DNA from: Manis javanica
Taxonomy: Eukaryota; Chordata; Mammalia; Pholidota; Manidae
Direction: 5' to 3'
Length of the DNA: 64,000 nucleotides
NCBI RefSeq assembly: GCF_040802235.1
Contig: NC_133161.1
Location: forward strand, 144,637,121-144,701,120
Shown here: piece by piece, positions 11,830-27,400 of the stretch
How positions within the stretch are numbered: the first letter of the stretch is position 1
Layout: every line of letters begins with the position of its first letter
Program-made: the position numbers and the translations under genes
Notes under the pieces: model-generated
What the model was told of the DNA's origin: nothing
The model's input: the letters and a program-made list of their open reading frames with translations, nothing else
The model's database searches: none

Positions 11830-14180
11830 GGGAATTTTGAGTCTCTCACTAAATTAAATACCTTGGTATTTCTAAACTTACACTTCAGGCAGTTTACATA
11901 CTTTCTCCTTACTTACTAGCCACTCCCTTCACATATAAGTGTTTACACAAATACTAATTATATGATCTTTGGATGACAAAGAAACCTAGAGGATGATCAT
12001 GACTTTTGTTTAATAACAAGTGCTCTAACACAAGCATTTTTCCAACAATGAGCTTAAGTCCCACAATGGATGGGTAAATTGGGTTTATAAATGGATTAGT
12101 AAATTGGGCCTATGTTAACCAAAACCCATGACTTATGCGAACTTCTTCACTGGCACACATTCAGCATTGCGGAATGGGACGAGATTCAACAGCTCCCGGT
12201 GCTAGATCAACAAATTGGCTAATAACAAGCTGGAATAATACTCACCTAGCTTCAACAGGATAAAACAGGTATGGGATAGTGACTTAACAATGTGTGGGAC
12301 ATTCATGGATTTGACAGTTCTTCACCGCTTACAGCACATGAAATCAAGGGTTAGTGACACATGTAAGATTTTCAACAATAAAAAAAGTGAAAAAAAAGAA
12401 CATCAATGAGCATCTATGCTCAAAACATCAAGAGAGATGGCTCAACACTACAGAAGTACTCAGAAAATCTGGAAAGCAGTATGAACCTATCAGACTAATC
12501 CACCAGAAAGCAGCACAGTTTTCATTTGAGCACAACTGTACTAATATGTGATATGGGGCACAGACAGCACTAAAAATCATCGTTCAAGACAAGCAACACA
12601 AGAATAAACCATCCCTCTCCCTACACTAGAATGGAAAAGCTACAAGCCGGCTTTCCTTGAACTATCAAAACCTGAAAAGCACTTTGACTTGAAATGCTGA
12701 GTCCTCTTTATTCTTCCCAAATACACATTCTGCATAAGAAATCAGAATTCAATGCACAAAATTTAAAGAGATGAAAGAATAAGGGTAAAGGGGGATTTTA
12801 TTTGGACTACCTTACAGAGATGCAAAAGTTGGATAAAAAGTTCACTATTTTTAAGAAGTCAATATAGTTTTGATACACTGCATACACATGTCTGATAGGA
12901 AACTAAAATACACATTTTTTTCTATTCCAGGAGAACCTTTTTAGTCTTTAATTGTAAATCCCTAAAATACAAATCTACAAACTTCAGATTTTGAACACAT
13001 TTGACATATTTTTTAAAAGATTTCAATGCATTTAAAGTTTCCTTTACATGCCTAACTCTTCTGTAATGGTTTTATTACAATTTCTAATGAATCGAGCACT
13101 ACACCCACCATCAATATAATAAATATGCAAATACTTGTATAATTAAGTACAATATACCAGTTATTTAACATGAGAAACACCAGCCCTGAGAAAGTGGCTC
13201 TGAAACCACTGGTATGCACTACAGGAGTGTTAATTCACATACAGGATTTATTAAGCACTTATATAGCACATTTATATTTGCCAAGTGTTTCATAATCATT
13301 TTTATTAGCTGTTTCTAGTCCAAAACAATCCATGAAAAAGTTTACAGAAGAGGAACCTCGGCCCAGAGAGGAACCAAAAACAACCACCACCACAATTTTG
13401 CTCTGGAGGAAATAACACCATTCTCTTACAATATGCCCGATCCTTGTAATCACTTTCCATCCACAGTGTGAGCTTTTAAACAATGTTATTAATTAATGAG
13501 CGTGAAAACCATCAAGGCAACATTGTATTTAATTCTCTGTAACAAATCGTTACACTGCTTAAACACTTTCAAGTACATGGGACGACTGACTACATTTCAT
13601 TACAAAGACACAACTCTTAAGGAAGTAAATCTCTCCCAAATGCCAAACTTAACGGCTAAATACAGGGGCGTTATTTTTCACCCTTGCTAAGAAAAAATCA
13701 TCAAGAAAGCTCATGGAACAACCTTAAAGTCAGGTCCGTTATGAAAAAAAGCAGAAGCCAGCGAAAAGCAGTGTAAGGAGGAAGTTCTGGAAGAAGTCAG
13801 AATCTGCAGCTTAGCATGCTCAGTCAATACATCTTTTGGAAGATAATGGTTCTAAACCAGAACTGTGGTTTAATCAGTGCATATCTTCAGCACCAGCAAT
13901 GGATCATATCCAATGTTTTGGAGGAAAAAAACTTGAGCCAGCGCTAGGGGTGGAGGAAAAGTTGCTTCCCTGGCCCACTGAAGCATCCCTGTTTCTTTCA
14001 TCCTGGTGTTACATCTTATTGAGAAAAAACCATACGCTCAGGCAGATGGCAGTTCGCCTGCGGAGCTGCCCGGACCTCAGGTCTCCCAACCACAGCCCAG
14101 ACACGTAATTCCCTAGTTCAGGGCTCGACTCCGCATCCAGCCAACAGCCACTGCCGGTCAAACACTCCTCTTCACCGCCT
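11830..14180. other. No gene recognised (CBL intron, promoter-proximal)
   Basis: No exon or RNA gene seen. A MIR-like fragment may lie at about 13,235-13,375. The stretch 12,120-12,580 does not resemble any repeat I know. The sequence becomes GC-rich after about 14,040 as it enters the CBL CpG island. Confidence 0.5.
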
Positions 14181-14342
14181 CCCTCCTGTCTCCCGGGGAC
14201 AATTCCGTGACCACATCCCCACACCCTGCACACAGCCCCGAACTCCGCACCCCCGTTATACTTCCGCCCGGTGGCTCCCCAGTTCACCTTCACCCCAGCC
14301 CCCAGCCCATCTTTGTCTCGCCCCCCCAAACACACCACCTCA

Positions 14343-14921
<579 letters not shown>

Positions 14922-15116
14922 TCAGAGCGCGCGAGCCCGGGGGCGGGAGGGGCGCGGCGAGCTCGGCGAGGCGGGCCGCCTGGTCCGCCCTGGGGAGCGA
15001 CCCGTCCTGCGCCACCCACTCCCGGGCCACAGCTCCCGGAAAGCCGCGGCCAAGTTTCCGCACCGCCTCCCCATCCCCTACCGGCGGGGAGGGCCAAGGC
15101 GGAACCTTCGCGCCTG

Positions 15117-15146
15117 CGCCCCCTGCTGGAGAAGCAGCAGGGGGCG
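15117..15146. promoter_or_regulatory. 12-bp perfect inverted repeat of two CTCF-like cores
   Basis: CGCCCCCTGCTG (15,117-15,128) and CAGCAGGGGGCG (15,135-15,146) are exact reverse complements separated by 6 bp. Each arm matches the core of the CTCF recognition motif, and the two point outward in opposite orientations. It lies about 370 bp upstream of the CBL start codon. The CTCF assignment is by motif only; a hairpin or another zinc-finger site is possible. Confidence 0.5.
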
Positions 15147-15250
15147 GAGCCTACGTGGAGTCTGCGCACTAGGCAGAAGTCGAGGTCTCCATGTTCCTTG
15201 CGGGCTGGCTCTTGATCTCCTGGAGTGGGTGGGTTATTGGGATATTTAAA

Positions 15251-16224
15251 TCAAGACAGGTAGCAATAGAACTTAAACGTCAGGTCTGACCCCCCCCCCC
15301 CAGCCTGACAAATGAAGAAATCGAGCTTGAAGTTGTTTGCTTCACATTGGAGAAGAAAAAGAAAAGTTATTCTCCCCAGCCCCCTGGCATTTTAAACTCT
15401 TCATTAAGTCGGGACCAAGGACAGGAATGTGTGAATGCTGCAGATTGTTGGAGCCTGATTAGGCCCCAGAAAGGCTTGAGACACTCAGGCTGCGAGCTCT
15501 TCCTCCAGGCCATTTGCCCTTGTGAAAGCAAAACACTTCCCCCTTTCTTGGCTTCTGAACATTAGTTCCATTTCTGGGAACTGACTATGTACTTAAGATT
15601 CCCCTGCTCAGCGCATTGCACGGCAGGTCCTGCGTCTCCAGCACCAGGCCCTGACCACAGAAACTGTAAGGAAGCTGCAAGTCCCAGCTGGAGAGGTGCT
15701 CGCTCCTCCCATGGAACAGAAATGCAGTTCCCAGTCACTTCCACTTCTCTAATCTAGAAGTTCCGTTGGAAGAACTTTGAAAAAAGGAACCTCTTCCCAA
15801 AGAAGGAAATGCCCTGCCCTAATTTGCTCATTATGAGCCTCAGCTTTGGGAGCTTGCTGGCCCTGGTGTGTCAATAAGTACTTAGTTCCGCCTTAGGTAC
15901 TCGGCCTGGCTCTTCCACAGAGCACTTGACTGATTAGGGACTTAAGCTTATCAAGTACTCCTGTTAAGAGGGGGAAATACATCCCTGAACTGAAGAAGGA
16001 CATTCCACCAGACATCCTTGTTTTACAATTCAATGGCCTTTATCTAAGATTGATTAGGGAGTCAGCATTATCACTTCCTATCAGTGGAATTTCCTTTAAT
16101 CAGTTCCCACCTAGAAAGGGAGATCCTCTCAGGGTAAAAACCTAGGTAAAGCTCTTAGATAATCGTCAAAACTTTCCATCTCCAGTGCTAGCACCCTAGT
16201 TTCAAGGCCCTCTTTTTGTCTCCC
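15251..16224. other. Intergenic, nothing recognised
   Basis: Sequence between the CBL CpG island and an L2 copy. It contains a run of twelve C at 15,290-15,301. No exon or repeat that I can name. Confidence 0.5.
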
Positions 16225-16720
16225 CTAATCTATTGAAGCCTTTTCCTCACTCCCTTCCCTGCCCCATCCAATCCATCCTGCCATCAGAACTGCTTTTCCA
16301 AAATACAGTTCTGACAGCATCACAAAGAAATGTAAACTCCCATTGCCTCCTGAACGAAGTTAACACTCATTTATCTAACCCCAAACTACCTTTCAGTTTT
16401 ATAGTCTTTCAATACATATACCCTATGCTGGGTGACTCACCAAGTCCCAAAATACCACGATTCTTTTTCATCACCATTATTCATAGCGTTCCCTCTGCCT
16501 AAAGTGTGCTACTAAAGTTCAGCCCATTCTTCAAAACTCAAACTCAACATTGTTCTCTTTACCGGACAGTCCAGCCAGAAATGATCCTAACTTCCTCTAA
16601 ATTTCCATAACCATTTATTTCTTACACCTACCACACATTAATTTATGCTATACTCTCTTAGCAACTTGGGACTTCCACAGTACCTAGCACAGTGTGGGTA
16701 TGCAAGGGTGTTTTTCCCTC
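16225..16720 (-). repeat. L2 LINE
   Basis: The blocks 'ctgacagcatcacaaagaaa', 'taaactcccattgcctcctg' and 'acttccacagtacctagcac' follow the reverse complement of the L2 3' region. Diverged, boundaries approximate. Confidence 0.65.
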
Positions 16721-19041
16721 ATTGTCAAATCCTAGATTTAATGGCATGCAGGTAAGAAATGAACCCTGGAGCTATGTATGAGCTTGTCTAGGTCTATACA
16801 ACTCTGGCTCAGTTGAAGGCTTACAATTTGTATTCTCTTCAATACACTCTCTTTAGAATGAAATTGTATAATTTGCATTTTGTTTCTGCTGCAGTAAACC
16901 ATATTTCTTTTAATATACAAATGACCTATCTCTCACATTTGAATAAAGCAGAAAGAGTGACCCTTCTCTCCTCTATATCTCTTCAAAACTCCAAGATGGA
17001 ATCCTATTCAGAGGAAGTCAGAGTTCTGATGAAATGACCTTTCCTATTTTAACTTCTAAACGGAAGTAAATGAAAAAAGAAAGGATTGATCTTTTTTTCA
17101 CAACTTTTACTTGGCTTATTTTCAAAATATACTAGAGAGAGGATTGGATGGTTGATCACAATGTCATTCTCACCCCTGGTTTCTTCTAGAACTGGCTTAG
17201 TTTATATCACATCATGTGACATGTGGCCCTTTTATTCCATTTCACCTTCATCCAAACCACATCCTCATTCTGCACCTGAAAGTCGGTTGACTGAACATAT
17301 TTGAAAAGTAAATGCTCTTCTGAGCCATGATAGTTGTTTGTATGCTTTCATCTCTGTCTTCAATATGTCATTCTGTGTATCAGCATAACAGAGATACTAG
17401 TCATTCCATGGAAAATGTTCCCAAACAGGCTTCTAGAAGAGGAGAAGAGAAGCAGAAGCCTCTTGTGCTTTCCTAGGCAGGGGGAGAGGATTCTGGGGGA
17501 GAGTAACTGAAAAACATGCTTCAAATTTGGAAGATATTCACAAACTTATCTGACCCTGAGGCACAGAAAGCACAAGCACCTTGTAAGGACGAGCTTGGCT
17601 CTTTACTCCATAAAACATGCAAAAGTTCACCAAAGTACCCTGCAGTCACCAAGGTGACAAATACACATGAATCAGCCTCCGCCTGAATCTGCCTGCTCCC
17701 CAGAGGAAGGATTTTTAAGTCCCAGATCTCTTGGCTATTTCTTCAGATCTGCCCCTGACAACACGCAATTGACCAAGTACTGAAGGGGACAAAAAATAGA
17801 GAGAAATCTAAGAAAATAGTCCCTTAGTCCACAAGGGGGAAAGCTTGTTTCTGCTGTTTTCATTCTAGCTAGCATCATGCCTGTAGATCCGGTAGCAGAC
17901 AGACGACAGGCTCCAGAACAGCGCACGGCTGGAAAGAAGATGGGGGCTGCCTGACGAGGGCAAGTCACCCATCATACTCCCCCAGATTCATTTTTCCAGT
18001 CACCCATGACTCCAGCAAGACGGGAGGAAGTATCCCCAAGAGGGAGGCACCCCCAACATTGCCCAATAAATAATTTAAATAGAAACATTTAGAAGACTCC
18101 AAAGAAGGTCGAGCAGTCAGTCCACTAGAGGGAGCCGCGGCCAACTCGCTGCTGCAGGGAGCCTGGCCACATGGCTCCTCAGCACCTGTCTGAAAAGCGA
18201 GCATTGAAGAGAATGAGGAAAAGAGAGGCAAGAAGTGAGGTCACCGGGAGAGAAGATAGCCCTGTAAATACCCAGTTAAAAGCCAAGCCTTTCAGCATTT
18301 ACCAGTCAAAGATATAAAGACCATTGAGGCTGAGCAAAGTTCAATGGCTTGCCCAAGTTGACATATCCACAGCAGGGAATGGAACTCATGGCTCTTGTCT
18401 CTAACCAGTGCCCTTTCTTCTACGTTTGCATCCTCCTATGTCAGCAGCCTGGAGTCCAGGGGTCTACCTCCCCTCTGTGTCTCATTTCTCTGAAACGGAA
18501 ATTCTTCCAACAACCTTCTCCTGCATTTCTTTCCCTCATACATCGTACAATGCCTTCCTGAAGGGGCTCTTCGGTTTTAAGCCTAATAATGTCATTTTGC
18601 TGATGAGGGATAAATTGCCCAAAATGGCTACTGTCAGCCCTTTCCCTCTGAATCAGCCCAATGGCACCATCTCAGATGTGTAAATCTGTAATTTATAAGT
18701 CTCCAAATTGCAAGCAGTGCTACATGGAAGTGAATCATAGCTAATCAGCTCCAAAGCCCTTTCTCCTCAAACTGCACTTAGGATTTGGGGGATAAGGAGA
18801 GAAGTGACTCTCCTGGACCTTGCTATTTGAAGCTTTGTATTTAGCCCGATCCACCTTCCTATGAACTCCATGTTTCCCCGTTGCCTGGACAGCATGCAGT
18901 CTCCGGAAACCCGACCTCCCAGTTCTCAGTCCTGCCTCCAGAGGAAATTTGCCTCCCGGATTGGCTCCCAGAACCTGTCTTCTCCTCAGACAGGTGGTTG
19001 GACCTTTTCTCTTCCCTTCCCCTTGAGTGGGTCCCACAGGG
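16721..19041. other. Intergenic between CBL and CCDC153
   Basis: No coding exon seen. A MIR-like piece lies near 18,310-18,430. A CTCF-like site, CCACTAGAGGGAGC, is at 18,122-18,135. The two genes are divergent, so regulatory sequence of either may lie here. Confidence 0.5.
18122..18135 (+). promoter_or_regulatory. CTCF-like motif
   Basis: CCACTAGAGGGAGC is close to the CTCF core. It lies between the divergent genes CBL and CCDC153. Motif evidence only. Confidence 0.35.
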
Positions 19042-19054
19042 AAACACAACAGAG
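19040..19054 (+). other. CCDC153: Candidate CCDC153 5' untranslated exon end
   Basis: A strong donor, AACAGAG|GTAAGA, follows position 19,054, and the start-codon exon begins after the acceptor CTCCTCCAG at 19,361-19,369. An upstream non-coding exon ending here would splice naturally to it. Its 5' end is not determined. Inference from splice sites. Confidence 0.4.
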
Positions 19055-19381
19055 GTAAGAGAGGATCCTACAGGTAGGAACGGGTAGGGTAAGGATAAAG
19101 GGAAGAGGGAAAGGATCATTTTCTCTAAAAGAGGATTGAGAGGAATGGTTTCTGTTCATAGAACCTGACTGATTGAACAGCTCTATCCTCCCCACTGACC
19201 CCAGCTTTGCCTAAGTTTCCAAGGATATGAAGAATGGAAGCTTCTGGAAAGTATAAGAGACAAACTTGGAGACTAGAACTCTAACTCTCCTGGAACTTCT
19301 GGTTCAATCTAGGGATCAAGAGAGCATCCCCATGTCCAGACCTAAATATGAGTCCCCTCTCTCCTCCAGGACAGTAAGGAG

Positions 19382-22628
<3,247 letters not shown>

Positions 22629-22650
22629 TCTCCGGAGCTGAGGCTGCAGC

Positions 22651-22656
22651 AATAAA
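22651..22656 (+). terminator. CCDC153: CCDC153 polyadenylation signal
   Basis: AATAAA, 23 bp after the frame-shifted stop and 39 bp after the original-frame stop. Cleavage is expected near 22,670-22,680. Confidence 0.8.
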
Positions 22657-22879
22657 GCTGCCTTGATGTAGAATCCAACAGAACGGTGCCCTGTGGCTTT
22701 TTGGCAGAGATGAGTGTCTCTCATGGGGACATCTCTGTTCTAGGCTGACCCATTACCCTGAAGACTCAATGAGAGGAGAGAAATTTGGTGAGATCTCAAT
22801 TTCTCTACCAGAGAAACTAGATTCCACCTCTTGAGCCTGGGGCCCTTTTGGTCCCTTCAAATTACCACCCCGTGCCCCC

Positions 22880-24190
22880 AGCAACCCTGACGCAAGCAGT
22901 CAGATGTGTGGGGAAGAGCCATTTTTATAATGGACCAACAGTGACCAGGTACCAGCCCCACACACAATCCTAAGGTACCCAGAGGGGGAAGGTAACTGGT
23001 CTCCAAATTCTTACAATAAGCCTGAGGGTCCTGGAATCATGCTTAGGGCAACTTCCACATGGCTTCAATCCTAGTCAGCCCCCCAGCCCACTTGGAAAGG
23101 GAAAACTCCATTTTTCCTACATTTTTGCTACAACACTCTCAGTACCACTGCTCTGTGGCCACCAGCTGGGTGTCCTCCAATTTAACTGAATTCTGACACT
23201 CTCTCCCTGGAGGCAGTCGCAAATTCCACAGATTAAGGGCTCAGTCTCACAGGACTGCCCCCACTTCAAATGCCAATCTCAAGTCCAGATTGTTACCTGT
23301 GGGTCTAACCAACTGGCTGTAAATCAGAGGTTGCTGTAAGCCCCGTCCTCAGGTTCAGATGTTTGCTGAGTGGCTCACAGAACTCAGGCAAACAGTTTTC
23401 TTACTTAATTACCAGTTTATGATAAATGATACAACTCAGGAACAGCTAGAGGGAAGAGATGCACAGGACAGCTATGAGCATGGAAGCCCCGTTTCCAGTC
23501 ACAGCACCCTCCCAGCACCTCCACATGTTCAGCAACCCCAACCTTTTGTTTTTTTTATGGAGGCTTCAGTACATAGGCATGATCAAATAAACCATTGGTT
23601 GTTGGTGATTAATTCAACCTCTATCCCCCTCTCCCCTCCCAGGAGGTGGGAGGTGAAGGTTGGGGTGGGGCCAAAAATTCCAACCCTCTAATCACAAGGT
23701 CTGTTCCCCTGGCAACTGCACCCCCCTCCATCCTTAGGTGCTTTCTGAAAGTCATTTCATTAACAGAATGGGGTGTGTTGAAAGGGGCTTGTTATGAATA
23801 ATAGAAGATACCTTTAATACTCTCATTGCTTAGGAAATTCCAAGGGTTTTAGGGCTTTGTGCCAGGAAAGAGTATGAAGACCAAATATATATATATATAT
23901 ATATACATATTTTTTAAAAGTGAAAAACGGCTATTTTTTTCCACTTCATTAATATTTAGTTTATTAAATCCAAAAATTTATATATTGCAGTTATAAAATG
24001 ATACTGAGTATTTCTGGTTTCTTTCTTTTTTAATTGAAATATAGTTGATAATACAACACAATATTGGTTGTAGGTGTACAACAGTGATTCAACTGTTACA
24101 CGTTATTACTAACTTATATATGTTATTAAATGCTCACTGTGATAAGTGTATAAATACATTTCTTATAAATCACAAAATCACACCACTCAT
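22880..24190. repeat. Old retroviral LTR remnants with nested insertion
   Basis: Blocks around 'tttatggaggcttcagtaca' and 'aaccattggttgttggtgat', then 'ggaaattccaagggttttag', match an old mammalian ERV LTR. A stretch 'tttcttataaatcacaaaat' near 24,160-24,180 looks like its displaced end. Between them, about 23,905-24,165, lies a different, younger-looking sequence with a TTTTTTAATTGAAATATAG start that resembles an antisense L1 3' end. Assignment is by eye, with no coding capacity seen. Confidence 0.45.
23885..23905. repeat. (AT)n microsatellite
   Basis: Uninterrupted AT dinucleotide run of about ten units. Confidence 0.9.
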
Positions 24191-24470
24191 CCTTCGGGCA
24201 CAGCTCCCAAAGCTCCCAGGTGATGTCCTCTGGAATCAGACGGGAGGCTCACTGACGGGGACCAGAGGCCTTCTGGCCACACCCTTTCCAGGGATATCGG
24301 CCCATGGGAAGGGAGGGAGGGAGACCCCGGGCAATCCTAGGATGGGACGTGTCCAGAGTCTTAGAGTTTGTTTCTTCTCAGCCTAAAGAGAGGGTCTCAG
24401 ATGCTACCACCTCGGGCTGGAAATAGGGACAGGAGAGCCCCTGGGCAGGCGTGCACCAAGCAGGGGAGCA

Positions 24471-27400
24471 CTACAGCAGCCCTGAGGCCAGAGCCGAGAC
24501 CTAAGCCGAGAGAGAAGGGGGAAGGTTGTTTAGGGCCCAGAGGAGTTCCTTTTCCCTGCCCCTACCTGTGCTGAAATGCCAGGGATGGGGCTCACTCCGT
24601 GGGTCCTTGTGTCCCCACCTACCATGGCCCTAAGTCCCAAACTCTGTGCCTCACGCTGCTTCGCCGGCAGGCTCCCTGCTCTGCCTGTCCCTCTGGCTCC
24701 CCTCTGTCCTTCTGTGGCCATCCAGAGTCCATCTGTCTCTTCCTCCTTACCTCCTGAGACCCTTGGGGAATCCAGGCTTCCCAGCCCTGCCAAGACCGGG
24801 CCGCCAGCTTCAGGCAGAGGGGCGGCTGAGCTTCAGCCAGCTGCTGAAGCTTCTCCGGGTTGTTCTCTCCACCCGTGGGATACCCATTCACCTCGAGAAT
24901 TACGTCTCCCATTTGCAGTCCTGCCTGGTCAGCTGAGCCTCCTGGGGTCACCTGGCATGAAGAGGGGCATTACAGAACCTGGAATCCTATGGGGAAGTCT
25001 GCTGGGTGCTCTAAGACCCTGGGAGGGAAACAGAGGAAGGCTTGGCAGGAGGCAAATGATTGCAAGGATCCAGGGTCCACAGGGTATCAGTCACCTGGGA
25101 GACAAAGAGACAGTGCCCACTGGCCACACAGCTAAGCCGGAAGCCATAGCCACCGCCAGGCCCGGGGTAGAGCACGCACTGACAGGACCCACATGGGGCA
25201 AAAGGTGTGGCTGTGTCTTCAACTGGTGGGTCCTTGGTGTCAACCAGAAAGGCTGAGCAGGTGTCCTGGGGAGAGGTAGGAACCTCTGGGCTCTCCAGGA
25301 AGAGGAGTGGGGATAAGCGAACCTGGAAGGAGGTGGACAGAGCAAACCTGTAGCTTCTCCCTCCGTCTAAGCCCTGCTCCATTCCTACCCCACCCTAGCC
25401 TCTGCCCCTCAGCACGCACCATGCTGAAGAAGCGGTCAGCCTCAGGGTCAACGACGACGAGGGACACACAGGAGCCCTGTGCCCGGATCCTGGACACTGT
25501 TTCCTCATGGCCCAGCCCCTCCACGCTCTCCCCAGCCACAGCCACCAGCCGGTCCCCATCCTGCATCCCGGCCTTCCTGGCTGGCTGTCCGGGATCCACC
25601 TCCCACAGGAACTGTCCTGGACGTAAGACATCCTCACTTTTCCTCCCCCAGGCCCAGGCCATTGTGTGTGCACCAGGGGACTGACCCTGGGAGTCAGTGG
25701 CCCAGGGCTGGGGGTCAGCCAGGGAGCCCGCTTACGTGCACTGTGAAGCGTATATGTACACTTGTACGCCCACCCCAGGTGACCCACTCACCGAGCTGAC
25801 CATCAAGGCCCTTCTCTTCCCGGAGCAGGAACCCAAAGCCCTGGGGCCCTTTCTCCAGGTGCAGACAGCGGGGTTTGTTGGGCAGAGCCCGGCCTTCTGC
25901 CAGGGGTGCGGCCAGGGGCATTCCCAGCCGGCGACACTGTTCCTCCACCTCTGGCCCGACCACAAGCAGGGTCACCTGCTCTCCACTTTGCCAAATCTGT
26001 GGGGACCCAGCAGGGTATCAGCATTAGCCACTTGGGTGGGTGGGGCAGAGGCAGGCCCCTCCTCACAGCTCCTCTTCCCAGGCCCAGGAACAAAGCATTA
26101 AGGAATTAAGGACAGGAGAGAGAAGGCCTAGCATGGACTGTAAAGGGAGGGATGGTGAAGGAGGCACAGGGCAGGTTAGGCGTGTGGGAAAGAGCCAGCT
26201 TCCGGAGGCAGGGCCCCTGTCCAGAGGGGTGATGGGTGGGGCTGGATGGGGACGCAGCTGTACCTTCCTGCTGAGCCGGCTGTGAGTGAACCTCTCGACA
26301 CTGACCCCATTCACTTCCAGCAGCCGGGCTCCAGGGGGCACCCCTGCCCTCTCAGCGGCTCCTCCAGGGCTCAGCCCCAGCCAGAAGTGACCCTGATGTC
26401 CTGGGAGCAGAAAGAGAAGCAAGCTTCAGTCTGCATCTGTCTAGAGCAGGGCTGAGGCCCCGTCCTGACCTCCCTCCCGAGCCTCTAAGCTCACTGTAGG
26501 TGATACTGAAGCCAAAGCCACCCTCATCTTTCACTATGTGGCACAGCCGGGGCCGGACCCCCGGGCCGAGAGTAGGACAGAGGTGGGCATCATTCCCCTG
26601 CTGAGCTCGGGTCACATCATGCACGTGCTGCGTCCAAACCGTCAGCAGCACCCGAGGGCCACTGGCCCGGATGTGACGGACCACCTAAACAGAGGGCATG
26701 TGGGTAAGGTCGGAGCCAGCCCCCCTTGCCAGCTCCGCCTCCCTGGAATCTCTATGTTTCACCACAGGAACCAGCTCTCTGGATGCCTTCACCCAAACAT
26801 TCCAACCCGGGAACCCAGTCCTGGGAGGTAAGGGAGGTTGGGGCTTGGACACTGCCCCCAAGTACCCGGGAAGGTGACCAACCAGCTTCTCTCCCAGAGA
26901 GAGAAGGGCTGCAGCAAGGCTCCTGCACCAAAGGGAGCCCCAGCCCAGCCTCACCACCGCATACTCTTCATGCTCCACCACGTGGTTGTTCACCCCCAGG
27001 ATCCGGTCTCCTTCCTGCAGACCCTGGCGCTGGGCAGAGGTGCCTGGCTCCACCCTGCACACCACAGGCCCCGCCCCGCCCAGCTCCTGCTTCAAGTGGA
27101 ACCCAAAATTCCTGCCATTCTCTTTGCTCAGCAGACAGAAGCGAGGCGGCTCCAGGCTCCAGAGACCTGGAGGGGGAGAGGGGCAGCAGAAAAGGGGGAG
27201 TGGGAGGACGTGGCCCAAGTACAAGCCACCTCGCCCCCAGCAGACCCTGTCCCAGTGATAGGCTTCTACCCTGTCCGGTACTGGGCAGTGGGACTGAACA
27301 CCACGTGGGCGGTGGCTGGAATACCACCTCCTCCTAATTAACTTCCACCAAGGCTGTCATCAGAGGGGGTCAGAGGGAGGGGTTGCCAAGGAGACGGGAG

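Noticed and set aside
26726-27341. Long plus-strand open frames opposite PDZD3 exons
   Set aside because: They mirror the real coding exons on the other strand and run across recognisable splice sites.
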